Origin: Enterococcus devriesei
Lineage (GTDB): Bacteria; Bacillota; Bacilli; Lactobacillales; Enterococcaceae
Direction: 5' to 3'
NCBI RefSeq assembly: GCF_001885905.1
Contig: NZ_JXKM01000001.1
Location: 1-64,000, forward strand
DNA length: 64,000 nt
Shown here one piece after another: positions 54,033 to 62,255 of the stretch (positions are counted from its first letter, which is position 1; every line of letters begins with the position of its first letter). The position numbers were made by a program, and so were the translations under genes. Below the pieces are notes generated by a model, which saw nothing but the letters and a program-made list of their open reading frames with translations, was not told the DNA's origin and made no database searches.

Positions 54033-54992
54033 ATGGCTGAAAAAAGAAAACGCAAGCGTAAAGGTGTCAAAAAAGCAAGCACTTCTAAAAAAATTCTATT
54101 AACTTTACTTGGGATTTTGTTAGCAATCGTGCTTGTCGTAGTTGGTGTTGGTGCAAAAATGTATCATGATGTAAAGTCAACGGCCAATGAAGCCTATGAG
54201 TCAGTGGATCGCAAAGAAGGCAGCACGACGAAGCGTCAGGTGAAATTATCAGAACAGGAGCCTTTTAGTATTTTACTTTTAGGGGTGGATACAGGAGCAC
54301 TTGGACGAACAGAGCAAGGTCGTTCGGATACGATGATGGTGGCGACGGTCAATCCTTCAAAGGATGAGTCGTTATTGGTAAGTTTACCGCGGGATACATA
54401 TACGGAGATCGTTGGCCATAATACACAGGATAAGATGAACCACGCCTATGCGTTTGGTGGTGCAGCGATGTCGATGGATACGGTGGAGAAGTTATTAGAT
54501 ATTCCAATCAATCACTATATCACTATCAATATGCAAGGAATCGAATCTTTAGTAGACGCAGTTGGCGGAGTAGAGGTTAATAATCCATTTGAGTTTACGT
54601 ATGAGGGAAAGACTTTTCCTAAGGGCAAACAGGAGCTGGATGGCGATTTAGCTTTGAAATACTCGCGGATGCGCTATGATGATCCGAATGGAGATTATGG
54701 TCGTCAGGAGCGGCAGCGTCAAATTATCACCGGAGTTGCGAAGAAAGTTTTGAGTACGCAAGGTCTGACGAATTATCAATCGATCTTAACGACGATGGGT
54801 GAGAATGTGAAGACGGATCTTTCCTTTGATGATATGCGAACATTGATGGGGGATTATCGTGGGGCTTTTGGACATATCAAGTCGGATCAGATGAAGGGTG
54901 AAGGCTTCATGCAAGATGGTGTCTCTTATCAACGAATTGATCCAACTGAATTAAAACGCGTCCAAGACGAATTAAAAACACAATTGAAGTAA
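54033..54992 (+). CDS. LytR-CpsA-Psr (LCP) family glycopolymer ligase
   Basis: A 319-residue membrane-anchored enzyme that moves undecaprenyl-linked glycopolymers (capsule, teichoic acid) onto peptidoglycan. It has a basic cytoplasmic start (KRKRKRKGVKK), one membrane helix (about 19-44), and an LCP domain with FSILLLGVDTG, RSDTMMVATVNP, LVSLPRDTYTEI, YAFGG and YSRMRYDDPNGDYGRQERQRQ, whose Arg and Asp residues bind the lipid diphosphate. It lies 190 bases after the capsule operon, and normal composition returns here, so it may be native and shared. A hairpin follows the stop codon. Confidence 0.9.
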   Translation: MAEKRKRKRKGVKKASTSKKILLTLLGILLAIVLVVVGVGAKMYHDVKSTANEAYESVDRKEGSTTKRQVKLSEQEPFSILLLGVDTGALGRTEQGRSDTMMVATVNPSKDESLLVSLPRDTYTEIVGHNTQDKMNHAYAFGGAAMSMDTVEKLLDIPINHYITINMQGIESLVDAVGGVEVNNPFEFTYEGKTFPKGKQELDGDLALKYSRMRYDDPNGDYGRQERQRQIITGVAKKVLSTQGLTNYQSILTTMGENVKTDLSFDDMRTLMGDYRGAFGHIKSDQMKGEGFMQDGVSYQRIDPTELKRVQDELKTQLK

Positions 54993-54996
54993 GTCA

Positions 54997-55030
54997 ATGA
55001 AGCCAAGGGAAAATGTTCCTTTGGTTTTTT
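54997..55030 (+). terminator. Terminator after the LCP gene
   Basis: AAGCCAAGGGAA and TTCCTTTGGTTT pair with G-U pairs around a short loop and run into a T-tract. Confidence 0.65.
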
Positions 55031-55107
55031 TGTTTAAACTTTTCTTGTGCGGGCTGACATCTGGGAATGGTTGGGGTAAGCTAATAGAGTGGATCGGAGG
55101 GAATCAA

Positions 55108-55671
55108 ATGAAGAAAATCATTGCCGGCATCGGCTCGTTGATCGTGAGCTATGGACTGGTTTATTATTTGGTACTGCCAACGTTGTTCAATTATCCTCGC
55201 TTGGAGCGGATGACGCAGCGTTTTGAATATACCGACGAGGCCCTTTGGCTCTTTATTTTCTTGAGTCTTTGGTTATTCTATTGGCAATGGGCGCAACGAA
55301 AATTTTGGAATGTCTACTTTTACCTTTTTTATAGCTGCTATTTTCTTTTATTATTTATCATGCTGTTCACGAAGGCGCGGGCCTATCATTCTTTTAATTT
55401 GAATCCTTTTGAGTTGTATTTGAATAATGGTCAGCAGATCAGTGAATTAATTTTGAATGTCGGCTATTTTATTCCGTTGGGCTGTCTTTATGGTTTCCGA
55501 GCCAGCAAAGTGGAGGCTGTGGTAATTGCTTTGACGACGATTCTAGGAATCGAAACGATCCAATATGTGTTCTATCTCGGAACCTTTGATATTTGGGATA
55601 TCATTACTAATTTTGTCGGCTGTGCGATTGGCTATCAGCTTTGCGGTTTGATCAAACGGTGGATGATATGA
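55108..55671 (+). CDS. VanZ-like family membrane protein
   Basis: A 187-residue protein with five membrane segments and the VanZ-family pattern FNLNPFELY ... LILNVGYFIPLGCLYGF ... TTILGIETIQYVFYLGTFDIWDIITNFVGCAIGY. VanZ itself gives low-level teicoplanin resistance by an unclear route; most chromosomal relatives have unknown roles. The ATG at 55108 follows CGGAGGG; the frame is open upstream to 54997 without a site. Separate transcript, with a terminator at 55691-55726. Confidence 0.85.
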   Translation: MKKIIAGIGSLIVSYGLVYYLVLPTLFNYPRLERMTQRFEYTDEALWLFIFLSLWLFYWQWAQRKFWNVYFYLFYSCYFLLLFIMLFTKARAYHSFNLNPFELYLNNGQQISELILNVGYFIPLGCLYGFRASKVEAVVIALTTILGIETIQYVFYLGTFDIWDIITNFVGCAIGYQLCGLIKRWMI

Positions 55672-55690
55672 GCTAAAATGAATAGAATAA

Positions 55691-55726
55691 AGTATGCAGC
55701 GATGATTCGGCTGCATGCTTTTTTTG
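55691..55726 (+). terminator. Terminator after the VanZ-like gene
   Basis: AGTATGCAGC and GCTGCATGCT (one G-U pair) around a short loop, then seven T residues. Confidence 0.9.
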
Positions 55727-55780
55727 TTGAGGTATAGGGAGAAAGCAAACAGATTAGTTGTTTGTTTCAATGCTTCATGA

Positions 55781-55801
55781 TAACTTACAATTAGTAAGTT
55801 A
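55781..55801 (+). promoter_or_regulatory. Perfect inverted repeat (candidate operator) before the MhqD-like gene
   Basis: TAACTTAC at 55781-55788, AATTA, and GTAAGTTA at 55794-55801. It lies 15 bases before the ATG at 55817, over the likely promoter or transcript start. Size and symmetry fit a dimeric repressor of the MarR/TetR type. Confidence 0.55.
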
Positions 55802-55816
55802 AATGAGGTGGAGGAA

Positions 55817-56419
55817 ATGAAATACATTTATCAAGCAGGCAAACCAGATGGAAAGAAATTTATTTTGCTGCATGGAACTGGCGGCGATGAACATTCTTTG
55901 GTGGAGTTAGTCAACCTTTTAGACGAGGAAGCGACGATTCTTTCGTTTCGCGGCGGGATTCAGGAAAATGGGATGAATCGGTTCTTTCGCCGACACGGCT
56001 TGAATCAATTTGATTTTGCTAGTTTAGAAAAAGAAACCGACACACTGTTAAAAGAAATTCGTGAGATCAGTGCAGAAAAGGGGATTCCATTATCGGAGTG
56101 GATTCTGGTGGGCTATTCGAATGGGGCGAATATCGCGGCGCATTTGTTGTTAGAGCGTGAAACAGAATTGGCTCACGGCATCTTTTTCCATCCCATGTCA
56201 TTGGAGGTTCATACGCAAACCTTTCCATTAGAAAGTAAGAAAATTTGGGTTTCTTATGGCGGGGAGCAAGATCCAATCGTAAGCACGGCATCTTTTACTG
56301 AACTGGTTGAGGTGTTTCGTAAGCGGCAAGGGAAGGTAGACGTATTTGAGTCAACTTATGGTCATCAGTTGACGATGGAGGAAGTTCAAGCGGCTCGTAC
56401 GTGGTTGAAGGAGTTATAA
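55817..56419 (+). CDS. MhqD-like carboxylesterase/phospholipase family alpha/beta-hydrolase
   Basis: A 200-residue cytoplasmic serine hydrolase. It has FILLHGTGGDEHSLVELVNLL (oxyanion hole HGTGG), ILSFRGGIQENGMNRFFRR, the nucleophile elbow GYSNGANIAAHLL, the acid in GGEQDPIV and the catalytic His in YGHQLTMEEV. This pattern matches MhqD of Bacillus, which is induced by quinones through the MarR-type repressor MhqR. The inverted repeat just upstream would suit similar control. The ATG at 55817 is chosen over a GTG at 55808, which overlaps the GGTGGAGG ribosome site. No glyoxalase or other mhq genes are adjacent. Confidence 0.78.
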   Translation: MKYIYQAGKPDGKKFILLHGTGGDEHSLVELVNLLDEEATILSFRGGIQENGMNRFFRRHGLNQFDFASLEKETDTLLKEIREISAEKGIPLSEWILVGYSNGANIAAHLLLERETELAHGIFFHPMSLEVHTQTFPLESKKIWVSYGGEQDPIVSTASFTELVEVFRKRQGKVDVFESTYGHQLTMEEVQAARTWLKEL

Positions 56420-56543
56420 ACGGATCACGTTTTCCACGGCCCCCGTTTTACTAAATAAAGAATTTTATTCGATTGTTTCTAATGAAACGAATCCGCCTAG
56501 CCTTTTTAAGATATGGTAAACTATTGTTTGAAGGGGTGGCGTG

Positions 56544-56864
56544 ATGACAGATTCATTTGAATTTAAGGGTTTGACTTTGACATTGACTGATTTGGCGTTC
56601 AACGATCAAGAATTACAGAAATTATTGACCTTTGAAGGAGCGATTACGCATGAGCGTTTGAAGGGCTTTAATTTCCACTATTTCTTGATGCCGGAGTACG
56701 ATTTGAATGCTTTATTGGCAAAGCTGGGTGACGCTGAACGCAAAGCGAAGCGGATTTATCACATCAAGGGGCAGCTGGTTTCCAGTGATTTGAAAAATAT
56801 GTCGGTGGATGGTTATTATATGCCTACTAATTGGGGCTTCATGCATGTGGAGAGTCATAAATAA
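56544..56864 (+). CDS. Small protein of unknown function
   Basis: A 106-residue soluble acidic protein with no signal peptide or membrane helix (MTDSFEFKGLTLTLTDLAFNDQ... and NWGFMHVESHK at the end). AAGGGGTGG lies 7 bases before the ATG at 56544 (a GTG at 56541 is directly adjacent). It stands alone. A -10-like TATGGT lies about 35 bases upstream. The family is not recognised. Confidence 0.6.
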   Translation: MTDSFEFKGLTLTLTDLAFNDQELQKLLTFEGAITHERLKGFNFHYFLMPEYDLNALLAKLGDAERKAKRIYHIKGQLVSSDLKNMSVDGYYMPTNWGFMHVESHK

Positions 56865-56874
56865 GTAAAGAGAT

Positions 56875-56970
56875 TGGGACAGAAGTGGTGGGTTTATTTC
56901 TGAAGAAGCTACTTCTGTCACATCGTTTACTCGTAAAATGGAGTTTGGATAGAACTTTTGTGATCCAAAC
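56875..56970. repeat. Intergenic repeat element with two inverted repeats (copy 1)
   Basis: GACAGAAGT at 56878-56886 and ACTTCTGTC at 56911-56919 form a perfect inverted repeat. A second, GTTTGGAT at 56943-56950 with ATCCAAAC at 56963-56970, encloses TAGAACTTTTGTG. A related block (GTGACAGAAGCTACTTTTG, then an ATAGAACCTGTGAC hairpin) lies at 62932-63004. The shared parts suggest a small dispersed intergenic element like those common in enterococci. Confidence 0.5.
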
Positions 56971-56973
56971 TAG

Positions 56974-57111
56974 GACCTAATAGCGCCGGAAGTTCGCGAA
57001 CAATTGGAAAAATTATGCGAACTGGAGCTCTTTTCAAAAGAAGGGGTTCAATTATTCAAGCGAGCAACTAGCGCGAAGTTGGTAGAAACCATCGAAACAG
57101 AACTATTTTAA
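56974..57111 (+). pseudogene. C-terminal coding relic, family not recognised
   Basis: A 45-codon open stretch ending in TAA at 57109 reads like the end of a protein: DLIAPEVREQLEKLCELEL followed by FSKEGVQLFKRATSAKLVE. It has no start codon or ribosome site, but its charged helical composition is protein-like, and a good terminator follows at 57124. It starts right after the repeat element, which may have replaced the 5' part. Confidence 0.4.
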
Positions 57112-57123
57112 CTAAGTGCAAAG

Positions 57124-57153
57124 CCTGACGTTGTGAAAGACGTCAGGTTTTTT
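57124..57153 (+). terminator. Terminator after the coding relic
   Basis: CCTGACG at 57124-57130, a 10-base loop, CGTCAGG at 57141-57147 and six T residues. Confidence 0.85.
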
Positions 57154-57246
57154 GTTGATATTTTAGGGTCGAAAGAGGTACATTTGGCGGGTTCTATGAT
57201 AGAATGCAAACGGATATTATCGTTGAGATCGTTAGGAGCTAGTGGA

Positions 57247-58152
57247 ATGTATACAAAAGAAGTATTTAACAATCAAATGAGTAGCTGGATCAATATCGAT
57301 GCGGAAAATACGGAGGAATTAAAGAATCTTTACCGCGATTATGGGATCGATAGTGAATTCGTTGATTATTCTTTGGACCGTAATGAACGGGCACATTTAG
57401 ATTACGATAAGGCGACTGACGTACTATTGCTGATTTTCAATGCGCCTAATCGTCGCAAGATCGACAATCACTATGAAACGGTGCCTATGACCTTCATCGT
57501 CGTGAACCGCACCTTGATCACCGTGACCAATCAGCACAGCAAATACGTCTACTTTGAGATCAAAAATTATTTAGATAAAAATCCGAATAGCAGTCTGTTC
57601 GAAGTATTGTTTAACAGTCTCTTTATTATTTCTGATCAGTATTTTCCCTTTGTTGAGGGGATGGATCGTGATCGTAAGCGGATCAGTCAATTGTTGCGGG
57701 AGAAGACCACAAAGCAAAATCTATTGTTGCTGTCTGATTTAGAGACGGGAATTGTTTATTTTGTAACGGCCTCTCGTCAAAATGTTTTGTTAGTGCAGCA
57801 AATCAAAAGTCATGGCATTTATCGTCGTTTAAGTGATTCGGAGAAGGAAAGCTTGGATGATGTTTTGATCGAAGCCAAGCAATTGGTGGAGATGACGCAG
57901 CTTTCTTCCCAGATTTTGCAGCAGCTTTCAGGCACCTATAACAATGTCTTGAATAATAATCTGAATGATACGATGCGGATCTTGACAGTGTTGTCGGTAC
58001 TGTTGACGATTCCTACCATCGTCTCCGGTTTCTTCGGAATGAATATGCCGTTGCCGCTGGAACACGATGCCTTTGGCTGGGTGATCACTATCATTGTCAG
58101 TCTGATTTTGTGGTTTGCTTTGTCAGGTATTTTACGGCGCTTGATGAAATAA
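57247..58152 (+). CDS. corA: CorA-family magnesium/divalent cation transporter
   Basis: A 301-residue channel subunit. A long cytoplasmic domain is followed by two C-terminal helices, with the selectivity motif Gly-Met-Asn (FFGMNMPLPLEHDAFGW) between them. The patterns LNNNLNDTMRILTVLSVLLTIPTIVSGFFGMN are typical. A pentamer imports Mg2+ or, in some relatives, exports other divalent ions. The ATG at 57247 lies 8 bases after AGGAG; the frame is open upstream through the terminator of the previous unit, which shows those codons are not used. Confidence 0.9.
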   Translation: MYTKEVFNNQMSSWINIDAENTEELKNLYRDYGIDSEFVDYSLDRNERAHLDYDKATDVLLLIFNAPNRRKIDNHYETVPMTFIVVNRTLITVTNQHSKYVYFEIKNYLDKNPNSSLFEVLFNSLFIISDQYFPFVEGMDRDRKRISQLLREKTTKQNLLLLSDLETGIVYFVTASRQNVLLVQQIKSHGIYRRLSDSEKESLDDVLIEAKQLVEMTQLSSQILQQLSGTYNNVLNNNLNDTMRILTVLSVLLTIPTIVSGFFGMNMPLPLEHDAFGWVITIIVSLILWFALSGILRRLMK

Positions 58153-58166
58153 TCAAATTAATAAAG

Positions 58167-58212
58167 GATCGAAAAGGAGTTGATTTGCTGACTTGCTTTC
58201 GATCTTTTTTGT
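58167..58212 (+). terminator. Terminator after corA
   Basis: GGATCGAAA pairs with TTTCGATCT around a long loop and is followed by T residues. Confidence 0.75.
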
Positions 58213-58537
58213 TTAGAGTGTTTTGATAAATGTAAAAAGATAGGCAAGATCAATGATATACAATTATTTAGGAATATTTAGTATGGGAATGCTGCTGTTT
58301 AGAAATGTTATCAGTGTAAGTGAGCAACTTCTGCATATCGTCGTTAATTGTGTTCATTATAAATTATCAAAACTAAATATTAGCCATTCCCTAATAGTGG
58401 ATACAATCACAAATATATGCTATTTTGGAATAGAGATTGGAAAAAATACAAAAGTAAAAATTGAATGTTGACTTGTTAAGCTCAAAGAACAAATGAAAAC
58501 TAGCAGTCTCAAAGAATTGGTTTAAGTAGAAAAAAGT
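58213..58537. other. AT-rich gap after corA
   Basis: No gene is supported. A 72-codon frame at 58253-58471 lacks a convincing ribosome site and has no recognised family. No other structure is seen. Confidence 0.4.
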
Positions 58538-58566
58538 TTGACAGTAGTCAAAAAATGATGTAAGTT
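58538..58566 (+). promoter_or_regulatory. Promoter of the HAD-like gene with a small inverted repeat
   Basis: TTGACA at 58538-58543, 17 bases, TAAGTT at 58561-58566. The -35 overlaps an inverted repeat, TTTGAC-AGTA-GTCAAA (58537-58552), which could be a repressor site. Confidence 0.55.
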
Positions 58567-58656
58567 AAGAAATAATTAGAAAGAGCTATATTTTTTTACG
58601 GCCATTTGTGAAATTATTCACTTTAAACTAGATTGAAAGGTATTGGAGGAATTGAA

Positions 58657-59091
58657 ATGGTTGAAACATTTGTATTTTCAAGTGAAAGTGTCTTTCTTAA
58701 TGAGGAAAGTCAAACAACAGCAGCGCAATTTTTAGACTATCTAAAGCGGCGTAAGCAGCGGATCGGTATGGTATTTACTGATCAGCAGTCAATGAATCAA
58801 ATTTTATTGGCGCATGATTTGGCAGAGTACTTTGATTTTTCGATCAATGGTGAAGCCGGTCGACAAGTGGCACATGGCTTATTAGATTTTTTGAAAGACG
58901 AATTGCAGCAAGGCAAGGTCTATTTCATCTCCGATTCATTGCCTCAGTTGCAAGAAGCCGAATCATTAGGCTTTGTGCCAATCTATGTAAATGATGATTG
59001 CTACAAAGAGGGCGTTCCGTGTCGTGCTTATGAAGATTATAAACAGCTGCATCTGGCGATAATCGCCGATCGTTTTGAAGAATTAATTTAA
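58657..59091 (+). CDS. Degenerate HAD-like protein
   Basis: A 144-residue cytoplasmic protein that follows the outline of a small haloacid-dehalogenase fold: an N-terminal strand (ETFVFSSESVF), a helix pair with FLDYLKRRKQRIGMVFTDQQ, EYFDFSINGEAG, and VYFISDSLPQLQEAESLGFVPIYVN in the place of motif IV. The nucleophile motif DxDxT/V is absent (FSSESV instead), so phosphatase activity is unlikely. GGAGGA sets the start at 58657. It may be a pseudo-enzyme or a binding protein. The HAD assignment is moderate at best. Confidence 0.5.
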   Translation: MVETFVFSSESVFLNEESQTTAAQFLDYLKRRKQRIGMVFTDQQSMNQILLAHDLAEYFDFSINGEAGRQVAHGLLDFLKDELQQGKVYFISDSLPQLQEAESLGFVPIYVNDDCYKEGVPCRAYEDYKQLHLAIIADRFEELI

Positions 59092-59116
59092 ATTTTTACT
59101 GAAAAAGGTTGAAGCT

Positions 59117-59156
59117 TGGGCTGTTTTCTTAATTGAAGGGGAACAGTCTTTTTTTG
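59117..59156 (+). terminator. Probable terminator after the HAD-like gene
   Basis: GGCTGTT and AACAGTC pair (one G-U) around a loop of about 18 bases, followed by seven T residues. Confidence 0.55.
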
Positions 59157-59351
59157 TTGCACTCAAAGTAAAAATTAAATATGAAAAAAGGAAGGCTAAT
59201 AATTAAAAGGTGAATACTTATAAAAATAGTTTTTCTTCAGTTAAATTAATAACTCACTGATAGGAATATGATAAACTATTGATGATAGATAATGGATATG
59301 TAACGTTTCCTGGATTATTAGATGAAAATCATTAGATAGAAGGTGTTGAAT

Positions 59352-60392
59352 GTGGGAAGACATACCGACCCAAACGAAAAATCAAAAGGCAAATATGTCG
59401 CCATTGGGCTATTAGCAGTCGCTTTGTCAGGAGCACTATTTTTTGGCGTGCGAACCGTGCTGAATTATGATAGCGAAAAGCAAGAAGTCGTTCAGCCGGA
59501 AAAAAAGGCCAAGGCTAAAACAGCTGCTAGTTCAACCAAACCTTCAGAAAAAACAGTCGCAACGAAAAAAACGAGTGAAGCAAAAGCGACAAAAGAAACA
59601 AGCAAGGCTACAAAGAACAGCTCCAAGAAAAGTTCTAAGAAAAAGACGGCGACAACGAAAAGCACAAAAAAGGAAAGTCAGACGAAGGAATCTTCCACTA
59701 CCAAACAAGCAGCGCTGCCTAAGCTGGATAGCACTAAGTTGACGGCAAGTGCCGGCAAAGTGTATTATGGCGTACATTATTTCAAGAGTGGCCGGGACTA
59801 TTCTAGTAAAAATTCGGAAGCGACCGTTGCCGCGAATGTGATCAAGGTTTTCATTATGGATTACGCGCTGGCGCAAAAGAATGACCAGCAAATTGATGGT
59901 AAGAATTTGAGGGAATGGTTGGAGCCGATGATCCAAAAAAATGACGATGACGCGACGAATGTGTTAATCGATCATTATGGCATCGATCAAATGAATGCGT
60001 ATTTCAAAGAACAAGGGTATCAAGATACGAAGATCGAACGACGAATGCTGGATATCAATGTAAAAAGTGATAAAGACAATTACACCTCCTTGAATGATTG
60101 TCTGAAGCTCTTGGAAAAGCTCTATGATCAAAAAGAGCAAGAGCCGCAAAAAACCATGATCGCTATCATGGAAGGGCAAAAGATTCGGACGAAGATCCCC
60201 CATAAATTACCGAAGGATCTCAAAGTAGCTAATATTACCGGTGAACAAGATCAGGTCGAAAATGATATTGGGATCGTTTTTGCTAAGGATGATCCGTATG
60301 CGATCGTCGTATTAACGAAAGAAGTGCCGGATATCGTCAAAACTAGAGAAGCAATCGCGGAGTATAGTTTGGCTGCCAGCAAGTTAAAATAA
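59352..60392 (+). CDS. Membrane-anchored class A beta-lactamase-fold protein lacking catalytic residues
   Basis: A 346-residue protein: short cytoplasmic start, one membrane helix (about 15-35), a Lys/Ser/Thr-rich stalk of about 80 residues, and an extracellular domain (about 125-346) with the outline of serine beta-lactamases. All three active-site motifs are changed: Ser-x-x-Lys is Asn162-Val-Ile-Lys165 (AANVIKVFIM), Ser-Asp-Asn is Asn-Asp-Asp at 197-199 (KNDDDATNVLID), and Lys-Thr-Gly is Ile-Thr-Gly at 295-297 (VANITGE). It is probably not an enzyme and may bind wall material. The start is probably GTG at 59352, 8 bases after AGAAGG; GTG at 59343 is also in frame. Confidence 0.72.
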   Translation: MGRHTDPNEKSKGKYVAIGLLAVALSGALFFGVRTVLNYDSEKQEVVQPEKKAKAKTAASSTKPSEKTVATKKTSEAKATKETSKATKNSSKKSSKKKTATTKSTKKESQTKESSTTKQAALPKLDSTKLTASAGKVYYGVHYFKSGRDYSSKNSEATVAANVIKVFIMDYALAQKNDQQIDGKNLREWLEPMIQKNDDDATNVLIDHYGIDQMNAYFKEQGYQDTKIERRMLDINVKSDKDNYTSLNDCLKLLEKLYDQKEQEPQKTMIAIMEGQKIRTKIPHKLPKDLKVANITGEQDQVENDIGIVFAKDDPYAIVVLTKEVPDIVKTREAIAEYSLAASKLK

Positions 60393-60437
60393 AAAACGAT
60401 CTTCACACAAGTTCGACCGTGTGAAGACCGTTTTTTT
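60392..60437 (+). terminator. Terminator after the beta-lactamase-fold gene
   Basis: AAAACG-TCTTCACAC pairs with GTGTGAAGA-CGTTTT (one mismatch) and leads into seven T residues. Confidence 0.88.
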
Positions 60438-60501
60438 CTATACAGGAAGATGCAGGCGTGATACGCTTTTGAATAGAAAATAACTTTAAGGAAGTGGGAA
60501 A

Positions 60502-61239
60502 ATGACAAAAGAAGAATTTTTAGCTAGGATCGCTGGTGGCTTGATCGTATCGTGTCAGGCATTGCCGGGAGAGCCTTTATATACTGAAAGTGGTGGAGTA
60601 ATGCCGTTATTGGCATTGGCGGCAAAAGAAGGCGGTGCTGTTGGACTTCGAGCCAATTCAGTGCGAGACATTCAGCAAATCAAAGCGTTGGTCGATCTGC
60701 CTGTGATTGGGATCATTAAGAAGCAGTATCCGCCGGAAGAACCATTTATTACTGCAAGTATGCGGGAAGTCGATGAACTGGCGGCGATCGGTGTCGAAGT
60801 GATCGCTCTTGATTGTACTTTGCGCAAACGCCATGATGGCCTGACGATTCAGCAGTTTGTAAAACAAATCAAAGAAAAATATCCGGATCAATTATTGATG
60901 GCGGACATCGCGACTATTGAAGAAGGCTTGAACGCTTTTGAAGCGGGCGTTGATTTTGTCGGGACGACGTTAAGTGGGTATACAGCGGAAAGCGCGGCGC
61001 GAGAAGGTGCCGGTCCAGATTATGAATTGATGAAACAGCTGGTGGAAAAAGGTGTGGACGTGATCGCTGAGGGTCAGATTCAGACACCTGAACAAGCGCA
61101 AAAGGTGCAGGCAATCGGGGTAGCAGGCATCGTCGTTGGCGGTGCAATCACGCGACCAAAGGAAATCACGGGACGGTTTGTAGAAGCGTTGGGGATAATA
61201 GAAAAGGACACCTTTGAGCAAGGGGAGTCGACTCAGTGA
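60502..61239 (+). CDS. nanE: N-acetylmannosamine-6-phosphate 2-epimerase
   Basis: A 245-residue TIM-barrel enzyme that turns ManNAc-6-phosphate into GlcNAc-6-phosphate in sialic acid or ManNAc use. Family patterns are [34 protein letters not shown] (catalytic Lys), [28 protein letters not shown] and [13 protein letters not shown]. No neuraminate lyase, kinase or transporter gene is near, so this is an isolated nanE. It is coupled by a 4-base overlap (GTGA) to the following acetyltransferase gene. Confidence 0.92.
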   Translation: MTKEEFLARIAGGLIVSCQALPGEPLYTESGGVMPLLALAAKEGGAVGLRANSVRDIQQIKALVDLPVIGIIKKQYPPEEPFITASMREVDELAAIGVEVIALDCTLRKRHDGLTIQQFVKQIKEKYPDQLLMADIATIEEGLNAFEAGVDFVGTTLSGYTAESAAREGAGPDYELMKQLVEKGVDVIAEGQIQTPEQAQKVQAIGVAGIVVGGAITRPKEITGRFVEALGIIEKDTFEQGESTQ

Positions 61240-61691
61240 CAGCTATTCGCCAAATCAAACAACTTAAGAAGAATGAACTAGCTGTGATGCTGAACATTTG
61301 GGAGCGTTCAGTAACTGCAACCCATATTTTTTTAGCTAAAAAGGAGATTGAAGCATTAAAGCCAGAAGTTTTAAATGCATTGCAAACGATTGATCAATTG
61401 TATGGTTATTATGATGATGAAATCCTTGGATTCATGGGTGTCGAAGGTGAAAAAATTGAGTTGCTTTTTGTTGACGCAAAGGTACGAGGACAAGGTGTCG
61501 GAAAAAAACTTTTGCTGTATGGAATCAAACAATTGAAAATTAAATATGTGGACGTCAATGAGGAAAATCAACAGGGTTTCGGTTTTTATCAGCATCTTGG
61601 ATTTGAAATCATGGGTCGTTCAGAATTTGATGAACAAGGAAAGCCATTTCCGATTCTACAGCTAAAAAGGGAGGCCCATGGTGAAAATTAA
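61236..61691 (+). CDS. GNAT-family acetyltransferase (YjaB-like)
   Basis: A 151-residue GCN5-related N-acetyltransferase. It has [16 protein letters not shown] near the N-terminus as in YjaB-type proteins, the acetyl-CoA loop [15 protein letters not shown], and the end [16 protein letters not shown]. Start is GTG overlapping the nanE stop codon. Substrate unknown. It overlaps the next acetyltransferase gene by 14 bases, so nanE and the two genes form one translational unit. Confidence 0.82.
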   Translation: MTAIRQIKQLKKNELAVMLNIWERSVTATHIFLAKKEIEALKPEVLNALQTIDQLYGYYDDEILGFMGVEGEKIELLFVDAKVRGQGVGKKLLLYGIKQLKIKYVDVNEENQQGFGFYQHLGFEIMGRSEFDEQGKPFPILQLKREAHGEN

Positions 61692-62145
61692 AGAAATTAC
61701 GACCAATAAGAAAGCTTATATCGAGCTGCTACTTTTAGCCGATGAACAAGAGGATATGATCGATCGCTATCTTGAGGCGGGCCGCATGTTTGTGTTAGAG
61801 GACGATGGGCTTAAAAGTGAAGCGGTGGTGGTAGCATTAAATGAACGTGACTGCGAATTGAAAAGCCTCGCCACTTACCCGTCGGCACAAGGAAAAGGCT
61901 ACGGCAAAGCGCTGGTCAAGTTTCTCTTGGCGGAATTTTTAGGCGAGTATCAAACGATGTACGTTGGAACAGGGGATGTTCCAAAAACGTTGAATTTTTA
62001 TAAAAGTTGTGGCTTCCGAGAGTCGCATCGAAAGCAGAATTTTTTTACTGACAATTACGCTGAACCTATTATCGAGGATGGCATTCAGTTGGTAGATATG
62101 GTTTATTTACGAAAAGATGCGGAGGACGCTTCAACTGAAGCTTGA
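61678..62145 (+). CDS. GNAT-family acetyltransferase
   Basis: A 155-residue N-acetyltransferase with the acetyl-CoA loop [20 protein letters not shown] and the family end [15 protein letters not shown]. It is not closely similar to the preceding gene's product, so it is not a recent duplicate. Start is ATG at 61678 (or GTG at 61681) behind AAGGGAGG. Substrate unknown. Confidence 0.82.
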   Translation: MVKIKEITTNKKAYIELLLLADEQEDMIDRYLEAGRMFVLEDDGLKSEAVVVALNERDCELKSLATYPSAQGKGYGKALVKFLLAEFLGEYQTMYVGTGDVPKTLNFYKSCGFRESHRKQNFFTDNYAEPIIEDGIQLVDMVYLRKDAEDASTEA

Positions 62146-62255
62146 TCCCAAGTTCTTACAAAAAAGAAAAGTTTCTGATAGGTATCATTCTATTCCCATG
62201 CACTTTTTGAAAAAAAGTAGTATCTTAGATAAGTTGAATAGGAGCGTGGAAACAA

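Noticed and set aside
58253-58471. 72-codon frame after corA
   Set aside because: Ribosome site is poor, no family is recognised and there is no terminator of its own; most likely chance in AT-rich DNA.
59467-59936. Basic and Cys/Phe-rich frames on both strands inside the stalk of the beta-lactamase-fold gene
   Set aside because: Shadows of the low-complexity Lys/Ser/Thr stalk.
62146-62255. Possible yybP-ykoY manganese riboswitch before the TerC gene
   Set aside because: The leader is only about 100 bases and lacks the conserved loops of that class.
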